From Methanobacterium sp. BRmetb2 (GTDB lineage Archaea > Methanobacteriota > Methanobacteria > Methanobacteriales > Methanobacteriaceae), in contig CP022705.1 of NCBI GenBank assembly GCA_003491285.1, positions 1,175,501 to 1,239,500 on the forward strand: a stretch of 64,000 nucleotides of DNA. The letters are read 5' to 3'. The position numbers were made by a program, and so were the translations under genes. Positions within the stretch are counted from its first letter, which is position 1, and every line of letters begins with the position of its first letter. This document shows positions 52,739 through 61,878 of the stretch, one piece after another. Below the pieces are notes generated by a model that worked only from the letters and a program-made list of their open reading frames with translations, had not been told where the DNA came from and ran no database searches.

Positions 52739-54226
52739 ATGAGTAAAAAGATAATTATTATTGGTGCAGGAATTTCAGGATTAGCTACTGGTTGTTATGC
52801 TGCTATGAATGATTATGATCCAGTTATTTTTGAAGCACATAATAGACCTGGGGGACTATGCACTTCCTGGCACCGCAAAGGATTTACCTTTGACTTTTGT
52901 ATACACAACCTGGCAGGATCAGGTGATGTGAAATTAAGGAAGATTTGGGATGAATTAGGTGCCTTAAAAGATTTAAAAATAATAAATCGCGAGGTCTTTG
53001 TTCGAGTGGAAGATAGTAAGGGAAATGCATTAAATATCTATACCGACGTCAAAAAACTTAAAGAACACCTTAAAATGATTTCACCCGAGGATCAAGATGT
53101 TATTGAAAACTATTTAAATGCAGCACATTCCCTACTCAGTGCCGATTTTTTTGCAATGGACATGGATGGTATCTCCAGTAAATTAAAAATTATACCTAAA
53201 GCTTTTTCAATAATAAAATGGGGTAAGATTAATTTAGAGGATTATTCTCACAGATTTAAGAACGATTTTCTAAGGAAAGCATTTTCTCATGTACAATACA
53301 ACATGAATGGCTCACAGATACCCATGTTTGCCCATCTAATTTTTATGGCTGGTTTTGAAGTAGGAGATATGGGCTGGCCTAAATATGGGTCGTTGGAATT
53401 CAGTAAAAAAATAGAGAACAGGTTCCTTGAGTTAGGTGGGGAGTTAAATTATAAGTCAGAAGTTGAAAGAATTATTCTAGAAAATAACCTGGCAATAGGG
53501 GTAGTTCTTAGAGACGGCAGCACCCATTACGGAGATATTGTAGTATCTGCTGCAGATGGCCATAGGACCATCTATGAAATGCTTGAAGGAAAGTATACAA
53601 ACAATTTCATTGATTCTTATTATCAATCCTTTGATGAAAGCCAAGAATTCGGGATAAATGTGTTTATTGGAGTAGATATGAATCTTTCACACGAACCTCA
53701 TGCTATCGCACTCTTACTGGATGAAAAAATAGAATTAGAAGGTGTAAGTAGGGATTCTCTATATTTGGAACTTTTTGATTCTGCTACGGGACTGGTTCCA
53801 GAGGGCCACTCCATTATTAAGGTAGTAACCCAAGGAAATTACGATTATTGGAAAAATTTAGATTCAGACAAGGAAAAATATAATGAAGAGAAAAAAATAG
53901 TATACGAAAAAATATTGAATACTCTAAAACAGAGATTCCCGACAATAGAGGATAAAATAAAAATTTTTGATGTAACTACACCAGTCACAGTGGAGAGGTA
54001 CACCCACAATTTCCATGGAGGGCAGCCCTGGCCAGCTAAAGAGGGGGAAATGAAAATAATGTTCAGAGGCTTAAGTAAGACCCTTCCAGGACTTGATAAC
54101 TTTTACATGGTAGGACAATGGGCCGGGGCCATGGTAGGACTTCCCAATGCAGCCTTAACTGGGAGAAATCTGATTAAAGATTTATGTAAAAAGGATGGGA
54201 AAAAATTCCAGACCACAGAAAAATGA
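52739..54226 (+). CDS. Phytoene desaturase-like FAD-dependent oxidoreductase
   Basis: A 495-residue flavoprotein of the CrtI/amine-oxidase type. The N-terminal dinucleotide fold KIIIIGAGISGLATG with downstream Glu (VIFEAHNRPGGLCTSW) is clear, and a C-terminal FAD-contact region reads DNFYMVGQWAGAMVGLPNAALTGR. Archaeal members include polyprenyl or carotenoid desaturases and lipid saturases, but this relative is not assigned to one substrate. ATG 52739 gives the normal MSKKIIIIGAG start, with no good ribosome binding site; an open frame reaches a TTG at 52718. A deaminase gene follows at 59 bases. Confidence 0.8.
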   Translation: MSKKIIIIGAGISGLATGCYAAMNDYDPVIFEAHNRPGGLCTSWHRKGFTFDFCIHNLAGSGDVKLRKIWDELGALKDLKIINREVFVRVEDSKGNALNIYTDVKKLKEHLKMISPEDQDVIENYLNAAHSLLSADFFAMDMDGISSKLKIIPKAFSIIKWGKINLEDYSHRFKNDFLRKAFSHVQYNMNGSQIPMFAHLIFMAGFEVGDMGWPKYGSLEFSKKIENRFLELGGELNYKSEVERIILENNLAIGVVLRDGSTHYGDIVVSAADGHRTIYEMLEGKYTNNFIDSYYQSFDESQEFGINVFIGVDMNLSHEPHAIALLLDEKIELEGVSRDSLYLELFDSATGLVPEGHSIIKVVTQGNYDYWKNLDSDKEKYNEEKKIVYEKILNTLKQRFPTIEDKIKIFDVTTPVTVERYTHNFHGGQPWPAKEGEMKIMFRGLSKTLPGLDNFYMVGQWAGAMVGLPNAALTGRNLIKDLCKKDGKKFQTTEK

Positions 54227-54285
54227 AATAATTAGAACTATTAAAGTGACAAGGGAAGTAGCACTTTGATTTGAAGGAATTATAA

Positions 54286-54738
54286 ATGAATAAACACTAC
54301 AAATTCATGAATGAAGCCATTAAAGAGGCTAAAAAAAGTTTAAGAGAGGATGGCATTCCTATCGGGGCAGTTTTGGTTAAAGATGGAAAAATTATAAGTC
54401 GGGGCCATAATAAGCTTCTCCAAAAAGAATCAACCATTTTACACGGTGAAATGGATTGTATAGAAAATTCAGGAAGATTGAGGGGTGTAGATTACAAAAA
54501 ATGCACTTTATATACAACTTTATCTCCCTGTGACATGTGTTCTGGAACTGTAATTCTCTATAAAATTCCAAAAGTTGTAATGGGTGAAAATGAAACTCTA
54601 ACAGGCCCAGAGGAATATCTTAAGGAGAATGGAGTTGAATTAATCAATCTGGACATGGATCAATGTAAAGAAATGATGATGGAATACATTCAGAAAAATC
54701 AGAAAACATGGGATAGTGAGCTTGAAAGAGTAATTTAG
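54286..54738 (+). CDS. Cytosine deaminase-like nucleobase deaminase
   Basis: A 150-residue zinc deaminase of the CMP/tRNA-adenosine deaminase fold. The zinc site is His53 and Glu55 in LHGEMD, and Cys82 and Cys85 in SPCDMCSGT. The flanking sequence (IENSGRLRG, TLYTTLSPCDMC, ENETLTGPEEYL, the ending KTWDSE) follows yeast cytosine deaminase closely, more than guanine deaminase or TadA. Conversion of cytosine to uracil for pyrimidine salvage is the likely activity. GAAGGA lies 7 bases before the ATG. It is convergent with the UGSC-type gene pair. Confidence 0.85.
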   Translation: MNKHYKFMNEAIKEAKKSLREDGIPIGAVLVKDGKIISRGHNKLLQKESTILHGEMDCIENSGRLRGVDYKKCTLYTTLSPCDMCSGTVILYKIPKVVMGENETLTGPEEYLKENGVELINLDMDQCKEMMMEYIQKNQKTWDSELERVI

Positions 54739-54792
54739 AATTTTAAATTTTAATATCCTTAATAATACCTATTTTATCTATTTCAAAAAAAT

Positions 54793-55971
54793 TTATTTTT
54801 TCAGGTTTTCAAAGTCATTTATTGATAAAACTGGTTTTCCATTAGAAAAGGTTATAGGTTGGGTTACTGATTGGGAAGATGTTCCAAAGCCATGACAGAT
54901 CATACTATGTCTGCCAGGACCTCCAGCCACAACCAGAACTACATCATCCGGGGTCTGGGTTAATTTCACATCATCATCAATTATCCATTTTTCATCAAGT
55001 TTCCTACCGCCCCTATCCCCCAGATGAGCAGGTACGTATAAATTGTCATGGATGTACTCTTTAACTTCTTTTTTATTCCATCCCTTACTTGCAACTAGTT
55101 GTGCATGTTCTGGACCCATTATTATCAGTAATTCTCCGGGAACATGGCTATTATTACATCCAGCCACGGCAGCAGTGTGAACTATTGTATCTAAAAGGTC
55201 TTCTGCAGTTTTACTTCGATGATCATTTACATTGTGTGGAGAATCAACAGCCATAACTGTGGTTGTACTGTTTTGCTTAGAAAATCCACGTTCCACATGT
55301 AATGGTTTCCATGGTGATTCATTTTCTGCTTCAGCAAAACAAAAACTGTACTTAGATGGTGAACCAAGCGTGGCATGATCTCCAATACCCGGTATAGCAC
55401 CACCAATGTTCATTAAAATAAGTCTTAAAGCCCGTCCTATGGTTGCATTGGCTATGTTACCCGGACCTAAACACCCTACATTACTGTTAATTCCAATTTC
55501 ACTAGCCAGGGGGCCGTTGGTTATTATGCAAATTGCCACTGGGTGCGTTGTAGCATTAACACCCGGCAAGTTAAATTTTTCATGAGCAATTGCACGCACT
55601 GAATTTTGGATCAGTGGCATAAAAACAGGTAGAGATCCAGCCATTACTGCGTTAATGGCAATTTTCTCAATAGTGGCCTTACCCTGCCTGGGAGGGATGA
55701 TTGCCGCAATTTTTTCTGCTTCGAGATCTGTAAAATCATAGAATTTGTTCACTCTCTCGGGAGTGGGGGGTATGATGGGAAGTCCATCAGTGAAGTTCTT
55801 CATATAAAACTGATAACTTAATTTTTCCACATCAGGATCAATATGAATATCTCCTTTCGGTGAAGATGCTTGAGAGGATCTTTTATTATCTTGATGTGAT
55901 TTATTTAGTAGATCTTCTATCCCACATCCACAATCAATTTCATTAATATTTTCAGTTTTCTTTTGATCCAT
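54793..55971 (-). CDS. Partner protein of UGSC-like cassette, function unknown
   Basis: A 392-residue protein, probably cytoplasmic as no signal or TM segment is seen. A Cys pair near the start (CGC, Cys14 and Cys16) is followed by a polar linker and a core rich in Gly and Ala: FTDGLPIIPPTPERVNKF, GCLGPGNIANATIGRALRL, NIGGAIPGIGDHATLG and a late GGPGRHSMICHGFG with a Cys. The gene follows the CGSC gene by 26 bases on the same strand, so the two form a cassette. I recognise no catalytic family with confidence. A thiol- or selenol-based reaction is suggested by the partner only. Confidence 0.6.
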   Translation of the reverse strand: MDQKKTENINEIDCGCGIEDLLNKSHQDNKRSSQASSPKGDIHIDPDVEKLSYQFYMKNFTDGLPIIPPTPERVNKFYDFTDLEAEKIAAIIPPRQGKATIEKIAINAVMAGSLPVFMPLIQNSVRAIAHEKFNLPGVNATTHPVAICIITNGPLASEIGINSNVGCLGPGNIANATIGRALRLILMNIGGAIPGIGDHATLGSPSKYSFCFAEAENESPWKPLHVERGFSKQNSTTTVMAVDSPHNVNDHRSKTAEDLLDTIVHTAAVAGCNNSHVPGELLIIMGPEHAQLVASKGWNKKEVKEYIHDNLYVPAHLGDRGGRKLDEKWIIDDDVKLTQTPDDVVLVVAGGPGRHSMICHGFGTSSQSVTQPITFSNGKPVLSINDFENLKK

Positions 55972-55997
55972 GAAAAGCCTCTTGTGTTGCAGCTAAA

Positions 55998-56516
55998 TTA
56001 TTTCATTTTAGTTATCTTTTTAATTTCAGGGATGATATTTTGAACTTTAAGTATTATTCCGTCTTCATCTACTCCAACGATAGGATGATCTAATTCTAGT
56101 ATTCGTAAACCATAAGCACCATGTGATTCTGCCAGCATACGTGCAAAATCCGAAAATTTGTGGGAGCAAATTGATATGGTGGGTATGCCTACTTTTTCAA
56201 GCCTTATAGCATCAAGTATGACCCAAGTAGAACATGATCCACAATCGCCAACAGCCAAAAATACTAAATCAGATTCACATGCCTTTTGAATAGCTTCATC
56301 AGATGCAGGTGCACCGGCAGGTTTGGTTATCCTAATGTTGTTTAATTTTTTTAATTCTTCTTGGATTGTATCCAGTATTAAATCAGCATTAGGTTTGGTA
56401 TTGTCCAAATAACTAATATTTCGAATATTTGACTTAATGGGGGTTAAGTATATTTTATCTCCTGCAGTTTCACCTAAAGGATTTAAAACATCCTTTTCAA
56501 TTATATTAAGCTTCAT
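55998..56516 (-). CDS. UGSC-like (CGSC) thiol protein
   Basis: A 172-residue protein with the motif GDCGSCSTW, Cys92-Gly-Ser-Cys95. This matches the UGSC family, known first as a selenoprotein group from metagenomes in which the first residue is selenocysteine; here it is Cys (TGT). A flavodoxin/Rossmann-like context surrounds the motif (DLVFLAVGDCGSC, then GIPTISICSHKF with another Cys). It is a likely redox or thiol-transfer protein, but its substrate is unknown. The gene is first in a two-gene cassette with the protein at 54793. It stands between lysS and a deaminase, neither obviously related. Confidence 0.7.
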   Translation of the reverse strand: MKLNIIEKDVLNPLGETAGDKIYLTPIKSNIRNISYLDNTKPNADLILDTIQEELKKLNNIRITKPAGAPASDEAIQKACESDLVFLAVGDCGSCSTWVILDAIRLEKVGIPTISICSHKFSDFARMLAESHGAYGLRILELDHPIVGVDEDGIILKVQNIIPEIKKITKMK

Positions 56517-56646
56517 TTTATCCTCAATTCAAGTGAATATAAAAATGATCAGAAAATTCTACTGATTGCTTTAGGTATTATGATTATTATATTATCCTCA
56601 ATATTATTCAAAAAGTCAAATTTCAATTAATATGACTGGTTACTAG

Positions 56647-58224
56647 TTATTTCTGCAATCTAAATCTTTTTATGACGAAATCCTTATCCATTGATAAAAT
56701 AAATGAAGCAGCTCTGGGGCCTTGTTTTTTACCGATCAATATTTTATATGCAGCTTGAAATGCTTTTTGAGGTTTCATATCCAGTTGTCTCATCAGAACA
56801 TACATTTCATCGTGAAGTTCTTCAGGAGTAGGATCACTTGTTTCTAAGATCCTTGCAACTTTAAGTAGAAACTCTTTTTGACTTTCGTTTAATTCAACTT
56901 TAGGTATTTTTTGCTGTACTTTAAACTTAACAAAATCCGGAGCATAGAGTTCTAACCAATTTTTCACTTGATTAAGGCGCATTGTTAGTCGAATCCTATC
57001 ATCTTCATTTATTTCAAAGAAATCTTTATTGGACATCTCCTCTGGAAGCTGGGAATTTTTCTTCAAAATCTGGAAAACTTTCTCAGTATTATCTTCTGCA
57101 ATCTGATAAGCCACAGTCAGAAATCGGTAAGACGGTTGGAAAGGCATTTTTTCAGATTCTTTTATTTTAGAAATGTCATAAATCTTTTTAAGCTTTTCTT
57201 CTTCTTTTTGCGAAGCTGCATCTTCCTTATTGAAATATATGCGTTCAACACGATCATACTGTTCCATAAAATCCAAAAATGGCATGGAAGGATTGAAATC
57301 CTTGTGCTTCATAGGTTTGCTTCTGAAAATAAAATAATTAAGGGTTTCAGGATGAGCTATTTCCAACCATTGGCCTGGAGTGAAAAACACACCCTTCGAT
57401 TTGGACATGGCGTCTCCTTTGAGGGTGATCCATTCGTAAGGTACTGGGTATGGTGCTTGGTAATTGAATATCTCTTTGGATATCAACTTACTTACATCAT
57501 AAGATCCTCCATGGGCAGCGTGATCCTTTCCAAAGGGTTCGCAGGTAACTCCCAATATCTTCCACCGGGCAGCCCACTCCACCCTCCAGGTAAGCTTTCC
57601 AGCACCACTTTTTATATCCATTTCACCTTTATGGCCACATTCACATCGATAATGTATATTATCTCCATTAAAATCAAAGGCATAGGTAGTGTTAACTCTT
57701 CCACAACTTTCACATACGGGGTTGTAGGGCAGCCAATCCTCTTTAAGGGGATGTTCCCGATATTTATTGAATATATCTCTTATTCTATCTGCATTTTCAA
57801 GTGCAGTACGAATGTAATCAGTATAAATACCATCCTGATACATTTTAGCACCAGAATAAGTTTTTAATTCTATTCCAAAGTCATCTAATGTGTCGAGGAA
57901 TGGTTTTTCAAAATGTTCCACAAAATTCTCACAGCACGCTTCTGGGCAGGGAATTTGAGAGTAAGGCATTCCTAAATATTTTTCATATTCTGCTGGAAGA
58001 GGATAAGGGACCTTTCTAAGCGGGTCATGATCATCAGCTATCCATAAAGTTTTAGATGATTTTCCTATCTTTTTTAGTGCCTTGGTCACTGCGTTGGCAA
58101 TAAAAACATCGCACGAATTTCCAATATGTATAGAACCGGATATTGATGTACCACTTGCAACAACGTGGTTATCCACATCCCATTTTGATAAATCTTCCGC
58201 TATCCTTTCAATCCAGTGTTTCAA
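56647..58224 (-). CDS. lysS: Lysyl-tRNA synthetase, class I
   Basis: A 525-residue class I LysRS, the form used by most methanogens in place of the class II enzyme. SGSIHIGNSCD contains the HIGH-type motif HIGN (residues 33-36), and DAMSKSKGVFF the KMSKS-type motif near residue 270. Zinc-ribbon cysteines are seen at CESCGRVNT and YRCECGHKG. The C-terminal helical domain ends in FVIKRFRLQK. The ATG at 58224 gives the usual MKHWIERIAEDL start. It is a separate transcription unit from thiC, about 110 bases away. Confidence 0.95.
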   Translation of the reverse strand: MKHWIERIAEDLSKWDVDNHVVASGTSISGSIHIGNSCDVFIANAVTKALKKIGKSSKTLWIADDHDPLRKVPYPLPAEYEKYLGMPYSQIPCPEACCENFVEHFEKPFLDTLDDFGIELKTYSGAKMYQDGIYTDYIRTALENADRIRDIFNKYREHPLKEDWLPYNPVCESCGRVNTTYAFDFNGDNIHYRCECGHKGEMDIKSGAGKLTWRVEWAARWKILGVTCEPFGKDHAAHGGSYDVSKLISKEIFNYQAPYPVPYEWITLKGDAMSKSKGVFFTPGQWLEIAHPETLNYFIFRSKPMKHKDFNPSMPFLDFMEQYDRVERIYFNKEDAASQKEEEKLKKIYDISKIKESEKMPFQPSYRFLTVAYQIAEDNTEKVFQILKKNSQLPEEMSNKDFFEINEDDRIRLTMRLNQVKNWLELYAPDFVKFKVQQKIPKVELNESQKEFLLKVARILETSDPTPEELHDEMYVLMRQLDMKPQKAFQAAYKILIGKKQGPRAASFILSMDKDFVIKRFRLQK

Positions 58225-58331
58225 TCAAATCACCTGTAATATGTTAATAAATAAAAATTAAAATTTAAAATAATTAATAATTCGTAAATTTAAGTAAAGA
58301 TAATAAAAAGATGAAAAATGGATTAATAAAC

Positions 58332-59630
58332 TTACTCAAACACGTCAGTGCTTGCATCGTCCAACCATTCATTCACAATTTTTACTGCACAGTAACTTCC
58401 GCACATGGTACATGTATCTGGATCTGCAGGAGGTCTTTCATTTCTTATTCGCCTTGCTTCTGCAGGACACATTGCAGAGTCAAATTGTGCTTCCCAATTA
58501 AGTTTTTTACGAGCATTAGCCATAACTAAATCCTTTTCTCCATGATGTATGCCTTTGGCCATGTCTCCCACATAGGCTCCAATTTTAGTGGAGATAATTC
58601 CTTCTTTGACATCTTTAGCATCAGGAAGTGCCAGGTGTTCGGCAGGTGTTACATAACATATAAAGTCTGCTCCGGCTGATGCAGAAGCAGCTGCACCAAT
58701 GGAAGATACTATGTGGTCGTAACCCGGGGCAATATCAGTCACAATAGGGCCTAACATGTAAAATGGCGCATCACGACACAATTTTTTCTGAACCATCACA
58801 TTTGCAGAGATCTCTTTTAAAGGGATGTGTCCAGGACCTTCAACAATAGTTTGAACTCCGGCTTCTCGTGCTCGGTCAACAAGTTCTCCTAAAATGATGA
58901 GTTCTTGAACCTGTGCTCGGTCAGTGGAATCAGCTATTGCACCAGCTCTCATACCATTTGCCAGGCTGATTACAAAGTCATGTTCTTTAGCAATTTCTAA
59001 AACATAATCATAATTCTTGTAGAGAGGATTTTCTACTTCATTGTGGACTATCCATGCAGATATGAATGCTCCACCACGGCTGACCAGTCCTCCTTCACGG
59101 CCCTGAGTTTTAAGTCTTTTAAGTGTTTCTTTGTTAACACTACAATGTATGGCCATGAAGTCAATACCGTCTTTGGCCTGTTTTTCAATGGATTTGAACA
59201 TGATGTCCTCATCCATATAAATTGCTGCTCCATCTTTTCGGATAGTTTCAATTGCTGCTTGATAAACAGGTACGCTTCCAACAGGAAGATTGGAAATACC
59301 TAATATTTTTTTCCTTATGGCATCCAGATCTCCACCTACACTAAGTTCCATTAGTGTGTCTGCATTGTTTTCCATAGCTACTTTAGCTTTTTCTACTTCC
59401 ATATCTAAATCTACAATATCAGTAGAAGTTCCAATTGTTGCGTTTACCTTAGTTCTAAGGCCGGCACCAATACCTACAGCTTTTACATCTCTTCCAATGT
59501 TATTTGGAATTGCAATTGTTCCTTTTGCAACAGATTTTCTGATAAATTCTTCTGAAACATTTTCTTGAGCGGCAACCGCTTTCATTTCCTCTGTTATCAT
59601 GCCTTTCTTTGCTTCATCCATTTGTGTCAT
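58332..59630 (-). CDS. thiC: Phosphomethylpyrimidine synthase ThiC
   Basis: A 432-residue radical-SAM enzyme that rearranges aminoimidazole ribotide to the pyrimidine of thiamine. The [4Fe-4S] cysteines sit in the C-terminus: CTMCGSYC, Cys407, Cys410 and Cys414. This is CX2CX3C, one residue shorter than the CX2CX4C that I know from bacterial ThiC. The barrel motifs are present (GTIAIPNN, VSRGGAFISAWIVHNEVENPLY, EGPGHIPL, GPIVTDIAPGYDHI). GGTGATTCT lies upstream of the ATG. No TPP riboswitch was seen upstream. Methanogens often have two ThiC paralogues. Confidence 0.92.
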   Translation of the reverse strand: MTQMDEAKKGMITEEMKAVAAQENVSEEFIRKSVAKGTIAIPNNIGRDVKAVGIGAGLRTKVNATIGTSTDIVDLDMEVEKAKVAMENNADTLMELSVGGDLDAIRKKILGISNLPVGSVPVYQAAIETIRKDGAAIYMDEDIMFKSIEKQAKDGIDFMAIHCSVNKETLKRLKTQGREGGLVSRGGAFISAWIVHNEVENPLYKNYDYVLEIAKEHDFVISLANGMRAGAIADSTDRAQVQELIILGELVDRAREAGVQTIVEGPGHIPLKEISANVMVQKKLCRDAPFYMLGPIVTDIAPGYDHIVSSIGAAASASAGADFICYVTPAEHLALPDAKDVKEGIISTKIGAYVGDMAKGIHHGEKDLVMANARKKLNWEAQFDSAMCPAEARRIRNERPPADPDTCTMCGSYCAVKIVNEWLDDASTDVFE

Positions 59631-59925
59631 AGAATCACCATGTCTAATAATTTCTTTGTTTTATAAGTTTAAACCCTTAAATAGACTTTTGAACAATATT
59701 TACAATTTTTCAGGATCTATTTCCATATATGAATAGTGTTTATATTATTAAATGTCTCGTATTAAATTGTTAATATTTTCAAACTTATTAATGCACCATT
59801 ATCTATGTTTAACTTAAAAATAGATATTGCTTACAGAATCTATAATATAAATATGGTTAAATAATTAATGCTATTCCATTAAATTTGAAATTATTAAAGT
59901 ATTTCTTAACTAATTTATTGATTAA

Positions 59926-60852
59926 TTACTTACTCCATTTTTGTTTCATACGTTCTGTTACCATATTAAAATCAGGGACGTTAGTTTGACATCCTTCTGC
60001 TTCTACTATAAAGGATGAAACCGATGATGCAAATTTCCCACAGTTTTCGAGATCTTTTCCTCTCATATAAGCATTCAAAAAGCCGGCCCGGTATGAATCT
60101 CCTGCGCCGGTGGGGTCAAAACTATTTTTAACAATAGCTTCTATTTTTATTTTTTCGTCAGTGTAAATAGTGCTCCCCTCTTTACCATAGGTTTTTACAA
60201 CTATATTTGGCCCTATATTTCGTAATTCTTCCATATCCATCTTTAAAGTTTGTAAAATTCTATCAATTTCAAAATGATTACCAAATAGTATATCACAAAT
60301 TTTCAATACCCTTTTAAGCTCTTTTTCAGAGTACATATGTAAATCCTGGCCAGGGTCAAATGATATTAATTTGTCATAGTCGCGCGCAATTTCTCCTGAT
60401 CTTCTATTAAATATTGGATCTCCGGTGGCAAGATGCACTGCCTTTGACTTTTTTATAATATTTTCCGGTGGATCATATTTTTTGAAATATGCTGCTGATC
60501 CCCAGTAAAAATAGCTTATCTGATCATTATTGGCGTCAGTTAATACAAATGCAGTGGGCGTTTTCTCATCTTCAATTAAAATCATATTTTCAATATCTAT
60601 ATTGAGATCATGAAGTTTTGCACGGTAATTTGATTCCATAAAATCATTTCCCACTGCAGAAACTAGGGCAGGTTTAAATCCTAGATTAGCTGAAACTACC
60701 GCTACATTTGCTGCAGCACCACCATAATATGTACGCATTTTGGTTATGGCTGTTGATGAATTTGGACTAGGAAATTCTTTTACCTGTATTATATAATCGA
60801 ATGCTGTATGTCCAACCGCCAACAAATCCCTTGATTCTTTCAGAAATACCAC
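59926..60852 (-). CDS. PfkB-family carbohydrate/nucleoside kinase
   Basis: A 308-residue ribokinase-fold kinase. The N-terminal glycine signature MRTYYGGAAANVAVVSANLG and the C-terminal signature FDPTGAGDSYRAGFLNAY, with the catalytic Asp of GAGD, are both present. Substrates in the family include ribose, nucleosides and sugar phosphates; the sequence alone does not decide. It begins about 150 bases downstream of the LysR-like gene's stop, on the same strand, and may be read with it. Confidence 0.87.
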   Translation of the reverse strand: MVFLKESRDLLAVGHTAFDYIIQVKEFPSPNSSTAITKMRTYYGGAAANVAVVSANLGFKPALVSAVGNDFMESNYRAKLHDLNIDIENMILIEDEKTPTAFVLTDANNDQISYFYWGSAAYFKKYDPPENIIKKSKAVHLATGDPIFNRRSGEIARDYDKLISFDPGQDLHMYSEKELKRVLKICDILFGNHFEIDRILQTLKMDMEELRNIGPNIVVKTYGKEGSTIYTDEKIKIEAIVKNSFDPTGAGDSYRAGFLNAYMRGKDLENCGKFASSVSSFIVEAEGCQTNVPDFNMVTERMKQKWSK

Positions 60853-61002
60853 CCGGCTTAAATTGATTTTAACAATATTTAAAATTTTTTAAAAGATTTT
60901 TCGTCAATTGTATTAATTATGATATTAATGTTATTATCTTATCATAATATTATCTCTTCAATTATTTAATTAAATATATCTTAAAATTTTTATTTCACTA
61001 GT

Positions 61003-61878
61003 TTATCTTACCCTATCAAAACCCTTTTTTTCTACTATTTGTTGACCTTCACCTAAAATATACTCTAAAAAATCCTTTAAATTTTCGGCATGTTCATTAA
61101 CTATAACTAAACTAATGATGTGCTTGGTTTCTTCTTTAATAACATCTGAACCTGGGAAAAAACTTGAATTCAGGAAAGTGTAGAGATTTTCATTATATTT
61201 AACAGTTTTAAATGCTTCAAAAGGATTTTTAACCTTTTCCACTATTCGATAATCGATATTTGAATTATCTAGTGTGTTCCAGGCCAGTCTCTGTGATGAG
61301 TTAGGAACTGATACAAATTTTTTCCGCTTCAAATGATTTATGTCATCTATTTCTTGCAAAGATTCCTTTGAACTTGCTATTAAATCTAGATAGTCATAAG
61401 CAATAGGATTGAATTTTAGATCATTTTTAAATGCATAGATAGGGTCGTCAAGGGTTAAAATATCCAACATATCCATATCAAAAAGATGAAGGGCATTTTC
61501 ATCATCAGTACTGTAGGTCACACTTTCCAGGCCGTAGCTGGAAGCTAATGAACCTACTAAGTTTGAAGAGATAAATCCTCCACCTATAACAATTTTGTCA
61601 CGTTTTTTCAGCCTGTTTTCGTAACTTTCATATCTTTCCAGTAATTCCATACCTTCTGGTGTTAGTCCAGAACCTCGGGGTGTTGTTTCAACAATTTGGA
61701 AATTTAATTTATCTTCAACTTCTTTTACGCGCCGATTTAACACGGCATGCGAAATATTCAATCCAGCTGCAGCTTTACGCTGAGACCATGTACGCGAAAT
61801 ACATTTTAAAGCCTCAAAAAACTTGTAATTAATCAAATGGCTGTCAATTTCAAGGCTAATCTTCGGTTTATAATCCAT
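61003..61878 (-). CDS. LysR-type transcriptional regulator (ModE-like HTH)
   Basis: A 291-residue regulator. The N-terminal helix-turn-helix (about residues 17-65: ALKCISRTWSQRKAAAGLNIS then LNRRVKEVEDKL and ETTPRGSGLTPEG) is of the LysR/ModE type. The C-terminal part, about residues 95-285, is a periplasmic-binding-like domain (IVIGGGFISSNLVGSLA) that would bind a small ligand. Methanogen relatives have been tied to molybdate or tungstate response, but that is not shown here. ATG 61878 follows GTGGT at 3 bases; TTG 61893 is an alternative. The long region upstream could hold its operator. Confidence 0.8.
   Translation of the reverse strand: MDYKPKISLEIDSHLINYKFFEALKCISRTWSQRKAAAGLNISHAVLNRRVKEVEDKLNFQIVETTPRGSGLTPEGMELLERYESYENRLKKRDKIVIGGGFISSNLVGSLASSYGLESVTYSTDDENALHLFDMDMLDILTLDDPIYAFKNDLKFNPIAYDYLDLIASSKESLQEIDDINHLKRKKFVSVPNSSQRLAWNTLDNSNIDYRIVEKVKNPFEAFKTVKYNENLYTFLNSSFFPGSDVIKEETKHIISLVIVNEHAENLKDFLEYILGEGQQIVEKKGFDRVR

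Noticed and set aside
57136..57867. 243-codon antisense frame inside lysS
   Set aside because: It mirrors a conserved synthetase gene and encodes an Ile/Phe/Ser-rich sequence with no recognisable domain.
59631..59925. Possible TPP riboswitch upstream of thiC
   Set aside because: The leader is AT-rich and I found no CUGAGA-type core or paired arms of the thi box.
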